A DNA stretch of 64,000 bases from Jaltomata sinuosa (lineage: Eukaryota > Streptophyta > Magnoliopsida > Solanales > Solanaceae). The translations under genes were made by a program, and so were the position numbers. Position 1 is the first letter of the stretch, and the number at the start of each line of letters is the position of its first letter. A model generated the notes under the pieces. That model did not search any database and was not told the DNA's origin. It saw only the letters and a list, made by a program, of their open reading frames with translations. The stretch is taken from contig QJPP01000279.1 of the NCBI GenBank assembly GCA_003996215.1, positions 868,001-932,000 of the forward strand. Direction: 5' to 3'. Positions 42,141 to 53,162 of this stretch are shown here, piece by piece.

Positions 42141-43982
42141 AAGGAATTGAGGGTGAGAAACTACCAAAAATCTCCGGTCTCCCTTGGAAAACCATAAACT
42201 GAGCGCTTCTTCCCTCATCAAGGGGCTGCAAGCATGTTTCTTTCTATTTCTCCCTTTTTTAAATTCTAACTTGCTTCTATTTTTGCTCCCAAAACCTCTA
42301 CAGTAAGCCTGATTCAGCCGCTCCATTGAAAAAAATGTCTCGCTCTCAAAAAATGCCATTGCACGTGCTAAAGGGATATTGGAGGACTATTATTAGAGAG
42401 AACAAAAGCAGAAGGAACTTGGAGTAGGAAGCGACTACAAGACCTAAAAAGAAAACATGCTGCACTCTTTTTTCCTTCGATCAGTTTTTGTCCCTCAATG
42501 GGTTTTATTGGCAAGATTTTGAATGAGGCAGCATCAAGATCTCTTAGGTAAAATCGATGTTCTAGTTTTTGTTGCAACATGTAAAAGCCGAATGCCTCAA
42601 GCACGACTTTGATACTTTTTAGATTCGAGAAATGAATGAAACAATTCCTTATTCTGTAAATTTAGGCAAACTCCCTTCAAATCATAACAAAACCTAGTGT
42701 TCTAAAGTAAAAATAGAGTTGAGCTCCCCTAAGCCAAAAAAAGGATCTGCTCTCAAACTAGGGACTCAAAGTCCCATAATGCTGAGAACCTACCCTCTAA
42801 CAAGAACTCATGTACGGGTACTTGAAAACCTGTATAGCAAGCCAAGCACTACAGACTGCTAGCGGGGCAGGCAAGGTTCTCATTATAAGGACCTAGGATA
42901 AATTTAGGAAGGGATATAAAGGTCAGTTAATCAAATTATGATATTTTCATAGATACTTCAAGTGAGAAAGGTGTTGTGAAGGGGGCTCCTCATGGTCATT
43001 TGAAACCACTTTAAGGTTGTTTATTTGCCATAGCAATGCAATGTTCAATAGTGGGGCAAAGGACTAGCGAGAAGCTTCCACTGGGATTGTTACACATACT
43101 TCTAAAGCTACTCGATTAGCTATGATACCTCGTGCATTACCCAAGGAAACTCCCAAGCTTGTCGAGGAAGGAACAAAACAGAGAAAGACAAGGACGCCTT
43201 CGGCATCCAGAGGTCACGGACCGACCATAGAACCCTGTTCAATAAGTTGAACAATAAGAGATTGTATCAAAAATTATGTACAAAAGAATATGAGAATGTC
43301 TTCTGGCATCAAGGGAATTATTCTCATACAATTTTACTTTTTGTTCTTATATGCTTTTCTGGAATGATCACCCGTAAGTAATATAACAAGACTTTATCAC
43401 AAGTTACTCTCGACATTGAAAAAGGTTCCTAATTTCCATTGAAAAGGTTTTAAGCCAATAAGAACCTAAGGGAGAAAGGCATGCCTCTCCTAAAATGGTA
43501 ATTAAGAGATGTCCGGACTTAGCAACCCAACGCACTAAAAAATGAACTAAGGGATCCCTATGGAGAAATGAGGAAATATAAAGGACTCAACGCCCGAGAT
43601 GGGCAAAAAAATAATCACTCCCAGGTTTGATAAATGAATGATAATGGGAGACACGCATGTAATGCAACACCTGTTAGATTGTTGCCTCCCACTTTTTTGA
43701 ATGTAACCCTACAAACTTGGCCCAAATTGCAAAAGAACTCTTAGTAAGAAAAGGTCTTCAGATACGACGTCTCCTCCAAGGTGCCTAAGGAGACCCTATT
43801 TCCTTACTTTGAGAGGATTGCAAATGGTGATACCATTAGTGAGTTTGGGTGCTCTAGCGTCAACCACGTCAAGAACACAAAGCACACAAACAAAACCAAG
43901 AGGCAAATATGAAAGCCATAATCAAAACACGTAAAAAATAGCCAAAATAAGTAAAAAGCTTCCTTTAGTCAACACACGAAAA
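42141..43982. other. 3' non-coding region of the Tat/Ogre-type element
   Basis: No polymerase domain and no other gene are recognised. A purine-rich stretch and the actcttttttccttcgatca motif near 42463 mark a typical 3' region. Confidence 0.5.
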
Positions 43983-44115
43983 GGTTTTACATTCAATACT
44001 CCTAACAAAGGGGATAAATTACAGAAATTCCCCAAAAATGGATTTACATCTAATACTCCTGACAAAGAAACTAAATACAAGAACTCTCGAGAGTGGTTTT
44101 ACATTCAACAATTGA
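43983..44115. repeat. Short tandem array, unit about 57 bp
   Basis: Two full copies and a partial third of a unit beginning gg(t)tttacattcaatactcc are visible at 43983, 44039 and 44094. Tat/Ogre 3' regions often have such arrays. Confidence 0.6.
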
Positions 44116-44710
44116 AAAAAGGGATCACACATTAGCTCTTGAGGCCCCATCACATCAAGTCAGAGAACATCTAGAACAACTCTGCAAATGGATGGTTTGG
44201 GAAAAAATGGATATCCCTCAAGAGTATTCTGGAAAAATTGAGCCTCAGGTTGACCAAAATGCTTGAAAAGCTCCCCACCTTTCTCAGAAGTCGTTAACCC
44301 CCAACTAGGCTTGGAGTTGTGCTTTAACTTGAGGCCTCAAGTGCCACAAATTCAAATTGAAATCATTCAAGTCCCAAGTGGTGCAACAACTGAAGCTCAA
44401 TCAGAAAACCATAGTTGTCAAGGCCCCTCATTGACGACTCCAGAAGAATTGGAATCCATTTTCCTTAAGGGTCTCTACATTTGCCTAAATGTTTGCAAAA
44501 TGAAAGACACCATGGGAGAGAACCAAGACCCCGAGCGTGACCACTATCATCCTTAACCTCTCCCTCAGCTACTACCTCACTCTTGCCAAAAACCTGGTAA
44601 ACGTGCAAGATAAACGTTACCCAATTTGAAGACAGGAATGAGGCAGTATCTAGGGAGGAAGTAAAGCACGAACTTCAAACCCCATTTTAGGGGAAGAAGA
44701 GTTAGACAAA
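44116..44710. other. Unassigned end of the Tat/Ogre-type element
   Basis: A 97-codon plus-strand frame at 44263-44556 has no recognisable domain and is probably chance. Nothing else. Confidence 0.4.
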
Positions 44711-45609
44711 TGATAACATCCAAATCTACCTCTCGATCAAGAGAAAGTGTAAATGGGCAGTTGTAATATAATTTATCATACAAAGGTAGGGGTCGATCCC
44801 ACAAGGATTAGAATAATATATTCAACCCAATTCGTGTCTTAAATCACTAATTGATTGTAAATTGCATAAAACAAATAAGTAAATAACAATGGAGGGTTGT
44901 TTGTAATAATTTTGTTATCTACAATTGTAAAACACGAGAACACCTTAATACTTTTCAAATTAACCAATTAAGAGGAGCCTTAGGGGTGTGCATGTATGAA
45001 CCTAGGTAATGTAGTTGGGACTTATCATTTGCTTCATCGTTGATATTAGCAAAGATAGACTTGATTTTAACTATATTAAAGATTTCTCAATCCATTAATA
45101 AAATTCACCTTGGGTTTTGTCAAACCCCAAGGTGTGCATCATTTTAATCAATAAAATACCTCCAGTAAATAGATCTATCTCTAGCAATCATTCTTAAATA
45201 AGATAACCCAAGTTCTAGTTAGCTGATTTCTCCATTACTACTCATCTTCTTTCTCAAGAAAAAAATGTAAATAGAAGTTAATTAGAGTTTACAACCTCTA
45301 ATTTAGATTAAAACATGAGGAATTACCTAAATCCATACTGAATAACCAATAATTGAAGCAAATAATGAAGACCCAATCATGATTAGATTTTACATCATAC
45401 ACCCCCAAGATTGGGGTATTTAGCTACTCATAATAAAGGAACAAGAGATTATACCAACTGAATTATCGTTCAAGTCGGCCATTTACAACTTTAATCTTCA
45501 GTTTTCAACTCAAATTTAGCAACAATGGAGAACAATCCTTGAAAAGAATGGAGAATAACTATTCCAAGTACTCTTTCCTAAAGATGCACCAGAAAAGAAT
45601 AGAATGTTT
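44711..45609 (-). repeat. Left LTR of the second Athila-like element, first part
   Basis: Starts TGATAACATCC; contains the ggtcgatcccacaaggatta block that is common to LTRs of this family. The chromovirus cuts it at 45609. Confidence 0.6.
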
Positions 45610-48234
45610 TGTAACACCCCGCCCGTTTGAATGTTGGATTACCTCATACTTTTGGAATAATATTAAGAGTGCTTAATATATTAAGAAGGATTTTTATGAG
45701 GTATATAAGTTTCAAAATGATCATATGTTAAGTTTTAAAGTCAAGTAAGTTGCAAAATAAAAGTCAGAAAAAGTTATTGTAAATTCCTTTAAGCAATTCT
45801 CTGAAAATTTGGATAAATTATCTTGAGGGTTTTCTCCCAAGATATAAAAAATTAGTGGCTCCTGACCTACTAAATCAAAAGCCTATGAGTCTAGTCTTCA
45901 ACGTACTAAACCGTTCATTCATACAACTTCAGAATAGAGAGATATTTATATTTTTGTGAGACTGCACAAGCAAGCATGTCTAGGCAGGACCCTAGCCTCT
46001 AAGCTGGTGTTGCTTTATATAGGACCCACTTATTCATTATTTTCCCATAGAAATCAACTGAAAACCCACCAAAAATCAGAGAATAATCCTCCAAAGCCTC
46101 CATGGGTGTTAGGATTCTCAACACAAAAGTTTAATAGAAGTTGCTTTACATTGCTGACTCATTATTGTGGTACAGTTTTCTCATCAATTTAGGCTTTGTT
46201 TGCTATTACTTCAGAGACAAATTGTTTAGCTTGGAAAATGAGTTCTTTTTGTCGAGGTAATCTACTCCCTACGACCCTCCTTCGTAATTTCATATTTTAG
46301 TGTCAATTTTAAAGATTCTCGAGCCACAAAGTGATATTTTGGATGTCGTGGATATGGACAACTCCATTTTCTTAATAAGTTTGGGTATTATCATTGTGTA
46401 CTAATGGTGATAAGGTACTGAAGGGACTGAAGGGTTGGCGTGATTCTTATCGGAGTCGTGTATGATAGTTGTTGGATTGAACAACATTACGTACGCCTTG
46501 TTATATTGTCTCAGGAGCTCTTTGCTCCTTCAAGATGTTATTGGAATATCTTCATTGGATATAACTGCTGTTTATTGTTGTTATTGGCTTTATTTTATGA
46601 TTTGAACTTGGATGGTCGCAAGTGTGATATTAACGCCTTATCCATTGGCTATGGCTCACTCTTGCAGCCTTGTTAATTCTCATATTTGTTGCATTACCTT
46701 TGGATGGTCAAGCTTCATAAAGACACCTTTGGGGCTTCGGTTGTAAGGTATGTTAAGATTTCTTTTTCACTTTCTGGCTTGACCTAAAGGCTTAAGCTTG
46801 ATATTGCTTGCATAACATCGTTCTTCGACTGTAGCCTTATATCATTGAGTTTGCAACCACATCATGATACAGTGTACAACATCAGCATTCTGTTCCTTAC
46901 TTAGTAGCCTTGAAAAGCATATTATAATTGTATTGAGATCACCTAGGATTACTTGCTATTATTGTACTATTTTTATTGTCTGACTGCTGTTTTTGAGCTA
47001 GTTTTGGCCTCAGCAGACACTGACACTACAAGATTTTAGAGCCTAAATTCTAATTACTATACCATGCCTTTGGTCTAGGCAGACCATGCCTACAAGGTAG
47101 GTAGGCTGTACCTCTACGGCAGTAGTTACATTATATTCTCATGCCTTCAGGTCGGATAGACCGTACCTATGGGATGGGCAGGCTGTACCTATGAGGTGGA
47201 ACTTATATTGTACCACAGAGCCCCAAATTTGTATTCATTCATGACACATGTACATTCAGATAGTTCAAATCAGATTATCACTGGTGTCCAAGTAAGGGGG
47301 CCAATACAGAGATTTACCAACTGTTGATACTCCGTAGGACTTATAGTGATTGTATGTTATTTGTACCTATTGGGCTTATGGAGGCCAGGTTAGGTTATTA
47401 TTTGCTACGCATTTAAATGCTACATTATTACAGGAAGGTAAGGTATTTTACTTCTGTTTTACTCCTGCACTTCTTGTCCAGTCATTACACTTCAGCTTCA
47501 GTTTTTAGTTTGCCTTACATGCTCGGTGTATTATTTTGTACTAATACCCCATTGACTGGGGGTGATTCATTCATGCCTGTAGGTTTTGAGTGATGACAAA
47601 ATAGACTTGCCGGGTAGTATAGCCGATCTTTTAGCGGGTTGGTTGACTCCTTTCCTTCCATGGGTTGCCAGAGTCTCAAAGGTTTACCTTTTTGTTGTTT
47701 ATAGCTTTTGGGTAGGTTGGGGCCCTATCCCACTAATTATAGTATTCATAGAGGCTTCCAGACTAGTAGGTTGGGTTGTATAGCTACGATGGTGACCATT
47801 TTGGCCTTGTATGTTGATTAGCTGTAGTTTATTAGCGAATTGGACCTTATTGTTGTTGTTAGAATTTTGGCAGCTTGTTGGCCTAGTTTATATTGTATAT
47901 GTATTCAACTTCTGTATAGAAATTATGGTGGCTTTGAAGGCCCGTATAGCATTTATGCTTTCCTAAATATCATGGTGGCCTCGAGGGCCCAAACAGGACT
48001 TATGTGCTACCATCTTATTGCTTTATATGAACTGTTAGGAGTAGCTATTTTTTTTCTAGAGCTTTTGATACGGGCCTTGTTGGTCGAGGCTGATTTTTAA
48101 AACGAGATATACTTTTTTCTATTCTTGATTGCATGTGGTTGCTATGCGCCAATGGCAAATGATTCAGCAGAGTCAACTTTGGCCTAATATTTGGGCATCA
48201 GGTGCCACTTGCACCCCCAAGTTTGGGGTGTGAC
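45610..48234 (+). repeat. 5' LTR of the 45.6-55.8 kb chromovirus
   Basis: Collinear with 53163-55840, with indels and many mismatches, so the insertion is old. It contains short diverged tandem units around 47080-47210. No gene. Confidence 0.88.
47080..47210. repeat. Diverged short tandem units in the 5' LTR
   Basis: The unit ggcaggctgtacctatgagg and variants recur about every 25-40 bases. The 3' LTR has the equivalent at about 54660-54830. Confidence 0.6.
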
Positions 48235-48237
48235 TAA

Positions 48238-48251
48238 TTTGGTATCAGAGC
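48238..48251 (+). promoter_or_regulatory. Primer binding site, tRNA-iMet type
   Basis: tttggtatcagagc, a few bases after the LTR end. Confidence 0.85.
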
Positions 48252-48427
48252 AATGTCGTATCCTAGGTAGTCTGCAGGTCGCTTCTAGTAGAGTCTTGTT
48301 TATAAGTGTGTTGTGCACCACATTGTATAAGCAGGAAGCTACATAAATTGTTCAAGAAAGTTACCCTTCTTTTGCTCAAATCATGCTATAGAGCTGAGTC
48401 TTAAGGGTTGAGTTCTTTGGCTTACAA

Positions 48428-49630
48428 ATGTTATTATGCTTGTACGGAGAAATGTTGGTGACTCGTCATACAACAATTGTTCAGAAGCTAGATGCACCCA
48501 CAAGTGAGAGTACCACTAGGGTACCACATGTCGGAGTAGTTCAACCAGAGGTAGTAGGAGAGACATCTTCACATTCCTCCCCAGCTTCAGCTCCATATCA
48601 GGAGGCCCTAGCCATTACAGGACCTCTAGATCCTTCTATCCCTACAAATCAGGAGTTCAGAGTGCAGTTTATAAGCTGGCTCAATTAGCGACCACTCAGC
48701 GCCAACCTGTGGTGCCAGAAGCTGCCAAACCTTCTAAAGGGCCTAGAAATTTGAGGGTTCCTTTCCTTGATTCCTCCCAGTATACAGGGACAGACCATAT
48801 AAAGGACCCTCAACACTTTATATATCAGCTTCACAGGATATTCAGGGTCATGCATGCATCACCAACTGAGTCAGTTGAGTTAATGGCATTCCAGTTGCGT
48901 GATGTAGCAGTATTATGGTACGAGAGTTGGGAGAGATCTAGGGGAAAAGATGCACCTCCACCTACCTGGAACACTTTCACAGAGTCTTTCCTAGATCACT
49001 ATTTCCATGAAAGATACAAGATGCCTAATTAGAACAGTTTCTGAATCTTCTACAGGGTCGTATGAGTGTTTGAGAGTATGCCTTGAGATTTGATTCCTTG
49101 GTTAGATATGCACCAGCGTATGTTGATATGATGCATGACAAGGTATGTCAATTTGTTGGAGGTCTTGCATCAGACTATATTGAGGCTTGTACCTTCAAAG
49201 TACTTAATGATGATATAGATATCTCGCTAATTCAGGCAGTGGCACAAAACATAGGGGTGCTTCAAAATCTATAGTATATGGTTGAGAGGGTCTAGAGAGA
49301 GGAGCAGAAGAGGGATAGGCCCATGAGGTTTCATACAAAGGCCTAGGGTGGCCCCAAACCTCGATATTTAGGGAGACCACCTAGACCCCCACCATAGCAG
49401 TCCCAGGGTAGCCGGTTGGATCATCAAGGGCGGTCAGGTCCAGGTGAGTGCTCACAAGCATCAGGCTCGCAGTAGTACAGGATCCAGAATAGTCTAGATC
49501 AGTTGTCCCACATTGTGATACTTATGGTAGAGCATATGTTGGGAGATGCCATCAGGGCTCTACAAAGAGCTATTTTTGTGGCCAGGAGGGTCATGTACAG
49601 AGATATTGTCCATTGAATGACCAGTAGGGT
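48428..49630 (+). pseudogene. gag of the 45.6-55.8 kb chromovirus
   Basis: Frames at 48428-48688, 48709-49032 and 49083-49274 follow the capsid of Tekay elements. Blocks seen are KDPQHFIYQLHRIFRVMHAS, VELMAFQLRDVAVLWYESWE and FLDHYFHERYK. A zinc knuckle with YFCGQEGHVQRYCP lies near 49580-49625, in which the first Cys position is lost. Frames are separated by stops and small shifts. Confidence 0.82.
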
Positions 49631-49789
49631 TCAGTTAGAGGGCTATATCAGTTTCAGGGTCATCTTCCTCAGTACATCCTGCAAAGCATAAGTCCCAGAC
49701 TTCAGCATGTTGAGGTCGAGGCCGAGGGGGAGCATCTAGTTCTGGCAGTGGCCAGAATTTCTCTTATGCACTAACAGGTCATCAAGATT

Positions 49790-50155
49790 TAGAGTCATCA
49801 CCAGATGTTGTGACAGGTACATTGAGTGTTTGCTCACACTTTGTTTATGATTTGATAGATATAGGCTACACATTATCGTATGTTACCTATTTATTGCTCG
49901 AAAGTTGTGTATAGTACCAGAGATATTGCAGTAACCTTTTGTTGTGTCTACCTAGTTGGCAACTCTAATATTGCCAGGTGGATTTATCGAGGTTGTACGG
50001 AAGAGATTTTTGGCTGTCAGACCTTTGTAGACCTGATACAGTTAGAGATGCTTGACTTTGATATTATTATGGTCATGGATTGGCTGGCATCTTGTATGCT
50101 AATGTCGACTGCCAAGCGAAGATTGTTACATTCCACTTTTCAAGGGAAGTAGTTT
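49790..50155 (+). pseudogene. Protease region of the chromovirus
   Basis: Short readings give DLIDIGYTLSYVT where retropepsins have DTG, so the catalytic Thr-Gly context is changed, followed by a region ending MLDFDIIMVMDWLASC that corresponds to the DFDVILGMDWL block. Frame shifts lie between. It is a decayed protease. Confidence 0.7.
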
Positions 50156-50405
50156 AGGAGTGAAGGGTAATGCAACAACGTTTAAAGGTTGATTTATTTC
50201 CTATCTTCAGGCAAAGAAAATAATCACCAAAGGCTGAATTTACCATATTTTCTGAGTTTAAGATATTGATGTTGAGCCACCTACTCTTCAGTCTATTCCA
50301 GTGGTTAATGAGTTTCTAGATGTGTTTCTTGATGAGCTTCCTGGTATTCCCCTAGAGCATAAGATTGACTTTGGTCTTGATATGCCGCTAGGTATTTAGC
50401 TGATT

Positions 50406-50897
50406 TTGATTCCTCCATACATGATGGCTCTAGCTAAGATGAAGGAGTTAAAGGAGCAATTGAAGGACTTGTTTGATAAAGGCTTCATCAGGACTAGTGC
50501 TTCACCTTGGGAAGCACTAATACTATTTGAAAAGAAAGATGGCTCACTGAGAATGTATATAGATTATCAGCAACTGATCGAGGTGACTATTAAGAACAAA
50601 TACCCGCTGCCAACGATTTATGACTTATTTGGCCAGCTACAGGGTTCCAAATATTTCTCTAAGATTAATTTACATTCAGGGTACCATCGCGTACAAGTTC
50701 GGGAGTGTGATATTCTGAAGATAGCCTTCCGGACCAGATATGGCTATTTTGAGTTTTTTGTGATGTCTTTCGAGTTGACGAATGCCCTAGTAGTATTTAT
50801 AGACCTGATGAATAGCATATTCAGGCCATTTTTAGACTTGTTTGTCATTGTGTCTACTACTGATATTCTAGTATATCATGATCAAAGGCTGAAATAG
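50406..50897 (+). pseudogene. Reverse transcriptase of the chromovirus
   Basis: A 163-codon frame covers fingers and palm. Blocks KKDGSLRMYIDYQQL, NKYPLPTIYDLFGQLQG and FSKINLHSGYHRVQV are recognisable. The catalytic FIDD has become STTD with other substitutions, so one active-site Asp is lost and the enzyme cannot work. The thumb continues in other frames to about 51300 and leads to RNase H. Confidence 0.88.
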
Positions 50898-51316
50898 AGA
50901 CCATCTCCGAGCAATGCTTCAGGTACTTCGAGATTAGAGGTTGTATGCTAAGCTCTCAAAGTGTGAGTTCTGGTTGCATTCCATGGCTTTTTTAGGCCAT
51001 ATTGTATCAGATGCTGGAATTCAAGTTGATTCATAAAAGATTGAGGTCGTGAAGACTTGGCCTAGACCCATGACCCCAATAGAAGTTCATAGCTTTCTAC
51101 GATTAGTAAGGTATTACAGAAGGTTTGTAGAAGGATTCTCTTCACTTTCAGCACCCTTGACAAAGTTGACTTAGAAAGCAGTTAAGTTTCAGTGGACCCC
51201 AGCCTGCAAGCAGAGTTTCCAAGAGCTGAAGAATTAACTTCAGCACCAGTCTTGATCATATCAAAGGGTCCAGAGGGCTACGCAGTGTATTATGACACTT
51301 TAATCATTAGGCTAGG

Positions 51317-51538
51317 TTGTTTCTGATGCAACACAAAAAGGTAATTGCTTATTCTTCTAGACAGTTAAAGAAGCATGAGAAGAACTACCCGATCCATGAT
51401 TTAGAGTTGGCTATAGTTATTCATGGCCAGAAGATTTGGAGGCATTACTTGTTTGGAGTTCATGTTGATATTTATACAGATCATAAGAGCCTCCAATATA
51501 TTTTTAGACAAAAGGAGTTGAACCTGCGACAATGCTGA
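51317..51538 (+). pseudogene. RNase H domain of the chromovirus
   Basis: The frame has VIAYSSRQLKKHEKNYPIHD, LELAIVIHGQKIWRHYL and YTDHKSLQYIF blocks with catalytic Glu and Asp. The first catalytic Asp block (YCDAS) lies just upstream in a shifted, damaged reading. It ends with a stop before the integrase. Confidence 0.82.
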
Positions 51539-51554
51539 TGGCTTGAATTGTTGA

Positions 51555-52680
51555 AAGACTATGTGTGGATATCTTATATCATCTAAGGAAAGCTAATATA
51601 ATAGTGGATACCCTTAGTCATAAGTCTATGGGCAATCTATCGTATTTGGGAGCTGAGATGCGAGAGATGGCTCTGGAGCTCCATCCACTATCTAGTTTAG
51701 GAGTTCGATTGTTAGAGTCTGATGATGCTGGGGTCGTAGTTCTGTACACATCCATTCAACTCTAGTTGTGGAGGTAAAGGAACGGCAGCACAAGGATCCC
51801 AGCTTAGAGGCAAGGCTCAATAGCAAAAGTTTCTAGCCTTTGATAAAGCAAGAGATGGAGCCCTTAGATATAGAGGTCGGTTGTGTGTTTCGAATGTTGC
51901 AAGGCTTTGACAATAGATTATGGAAGAGGCACACCATTCTCGCTATTCTATTCATCCAGGGTTCACAAAAATGTATCATGATATTAAGGAGATTTATTAG
52001 TGGTCGGGAATAAAGAGGGACATAGCTGAGTTCGTGGCATAATGCCCAAATTGTTAGTAGGTAAAGGTAGAGAATCAGAAGCCTAGTAGGCTAACCTAGG
52101 AGACAGATATTCCATTGTGGAAGTGGTAGGCAATAAATATGAATTTTGTCACAAGTTTGCCTCGTTCGCTATGGAAGTTCAATTCTATTTGGGTGATTGT
52201 TGATAGGCTAAAAAAATTAGCCCATTTTTTGTAAGTCATGGCCACATTCTCTTCTGAAGATTATGCTAGGCTGTACATTAGATAAATAGTCATATTACAT
52301 GGTGTCCATATCAATTATTTTGGACAGAGGGGCAACATTTACATCATATTTCTGGAGATCTTTCCAGAAGGGTTTGGGGCCAGGTTAATCTTAGTGCATC
52401 TTTGCACCTTCAAACTGGTGTCCAAGACAAATGTACAATCCAGATGCTCCAGGACATTTTATGGGCGTGTGTGCTAGATTTCAGGGGAACTTGGATGATC
52501 AGTTGTCACTTATTGAGTTAGTTTATAATAACAACTATCATTTTAGTATTAGTATGGCACCGTACGAGGTTTTACATGGGCAGGAAGGACGATCACCTCT
52601 TGGTTGGTTTGAGGTCAGAGAGTCAGGGTTGTTTGGACCAGACGTAGTGTAGCAGGCTGAGGAAAAGGTTAAGCTGATCA
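51555..52680 (+). pseudogene. Integrase of the chromovirus, broken
   Basis: The connection region with YHLRKANIIVDTLSHKS (normally KANVVADALSRK) starts at 51565. The HHCC zinc region follows near 51935-52050 with several stops. Core blocks around 52130-52640 include FNSIWVIVDRL and LIELVYNNNYHFSISMAPYE. Multiple stops and shifts prevent any product. Confidence 0.8.
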
Positions 52681-52688
52681 GAGAGCGG

Positions 52689-53060
52689 TTGTTCACAGCT
52701 CAGAGCCACCAGAAATCATATCCAGATGTTAGGCAACATGAATTAGAGTTCAATATGGATGATTGGGTCTTTCTAAAGGTTTCGCCGATGAAGAGCGTTA
52801 TGCAATTTGGCAAACAGGGAAAGTTGAGCCCTCGATATATTGGACCTTACAGTATTGTGCGACAGATAGTAAGAGTTTTTTACCAGCTAGAGTTGCCTCC
52901 AAAATTAGAGGCAGTATACCCAGTCTTTCATATTTCTATGTTATGGAAGTGTATTGGAGATCCAACACATATATTACTGATAACAGATGTTCCAATTTCA
53001 GAGGAATTATCTTATGAAGAAGCCCCTGTTGAAATAGTAAACTTTTATTTGAGTACTTGA
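52689..53060 (+). pseudogene. Integrase C-terminus and chromodomain region of the chromovirus
   Basis: A 123-codon frame with the GKQGKLSPRYIGPYSIV block, the VFHISMLWKCIGDP stretch and a short chromodomain-like end (ELSYEEAPVEIV). The chromodomain is truncated relative to the other copy at 5813-6151, ending in LST and a stop. Confidence 0.82.
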
Positions 53061-53145
53061 GGTAAATTACTTTGGTATTATATAAGTTCTTGTGTTGTTT
53101 CCTGTGATGCCGCATACATTATCTTCATTAGAGGACCAATGTCCC

Positions 53146-53162
53146 TAAGGGGAGGGGGAGGA
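53146..53162 (+). promoter_or_regulatory. Polypurine tract of the chromovirus
   Basis: ggggagggggaggat region directly before the 3' LTR start TGTAACACCCC. Confidence 0.8.

Larger units (their letters stand above)
39636..44710 (+). mobile_element. Gag-only Tat/Ogre-type LTR element (TR-GAG-like)
   Basis: A left LTR of about 750 bases, a decayed PBS, a broken gag with Tat-specific blocks and zinc finger, and a long 3' non-coding region with a tandem repeat are present. No polymerase is visible between gag and the 3' region. The motif actcttttttccttcgatca at about 42463 is typical of the sequence downstream of pol in Tat elements. The right LTR is not recognisable and may have been cut by the element starting at 44711. 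Confidence 0.65.
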
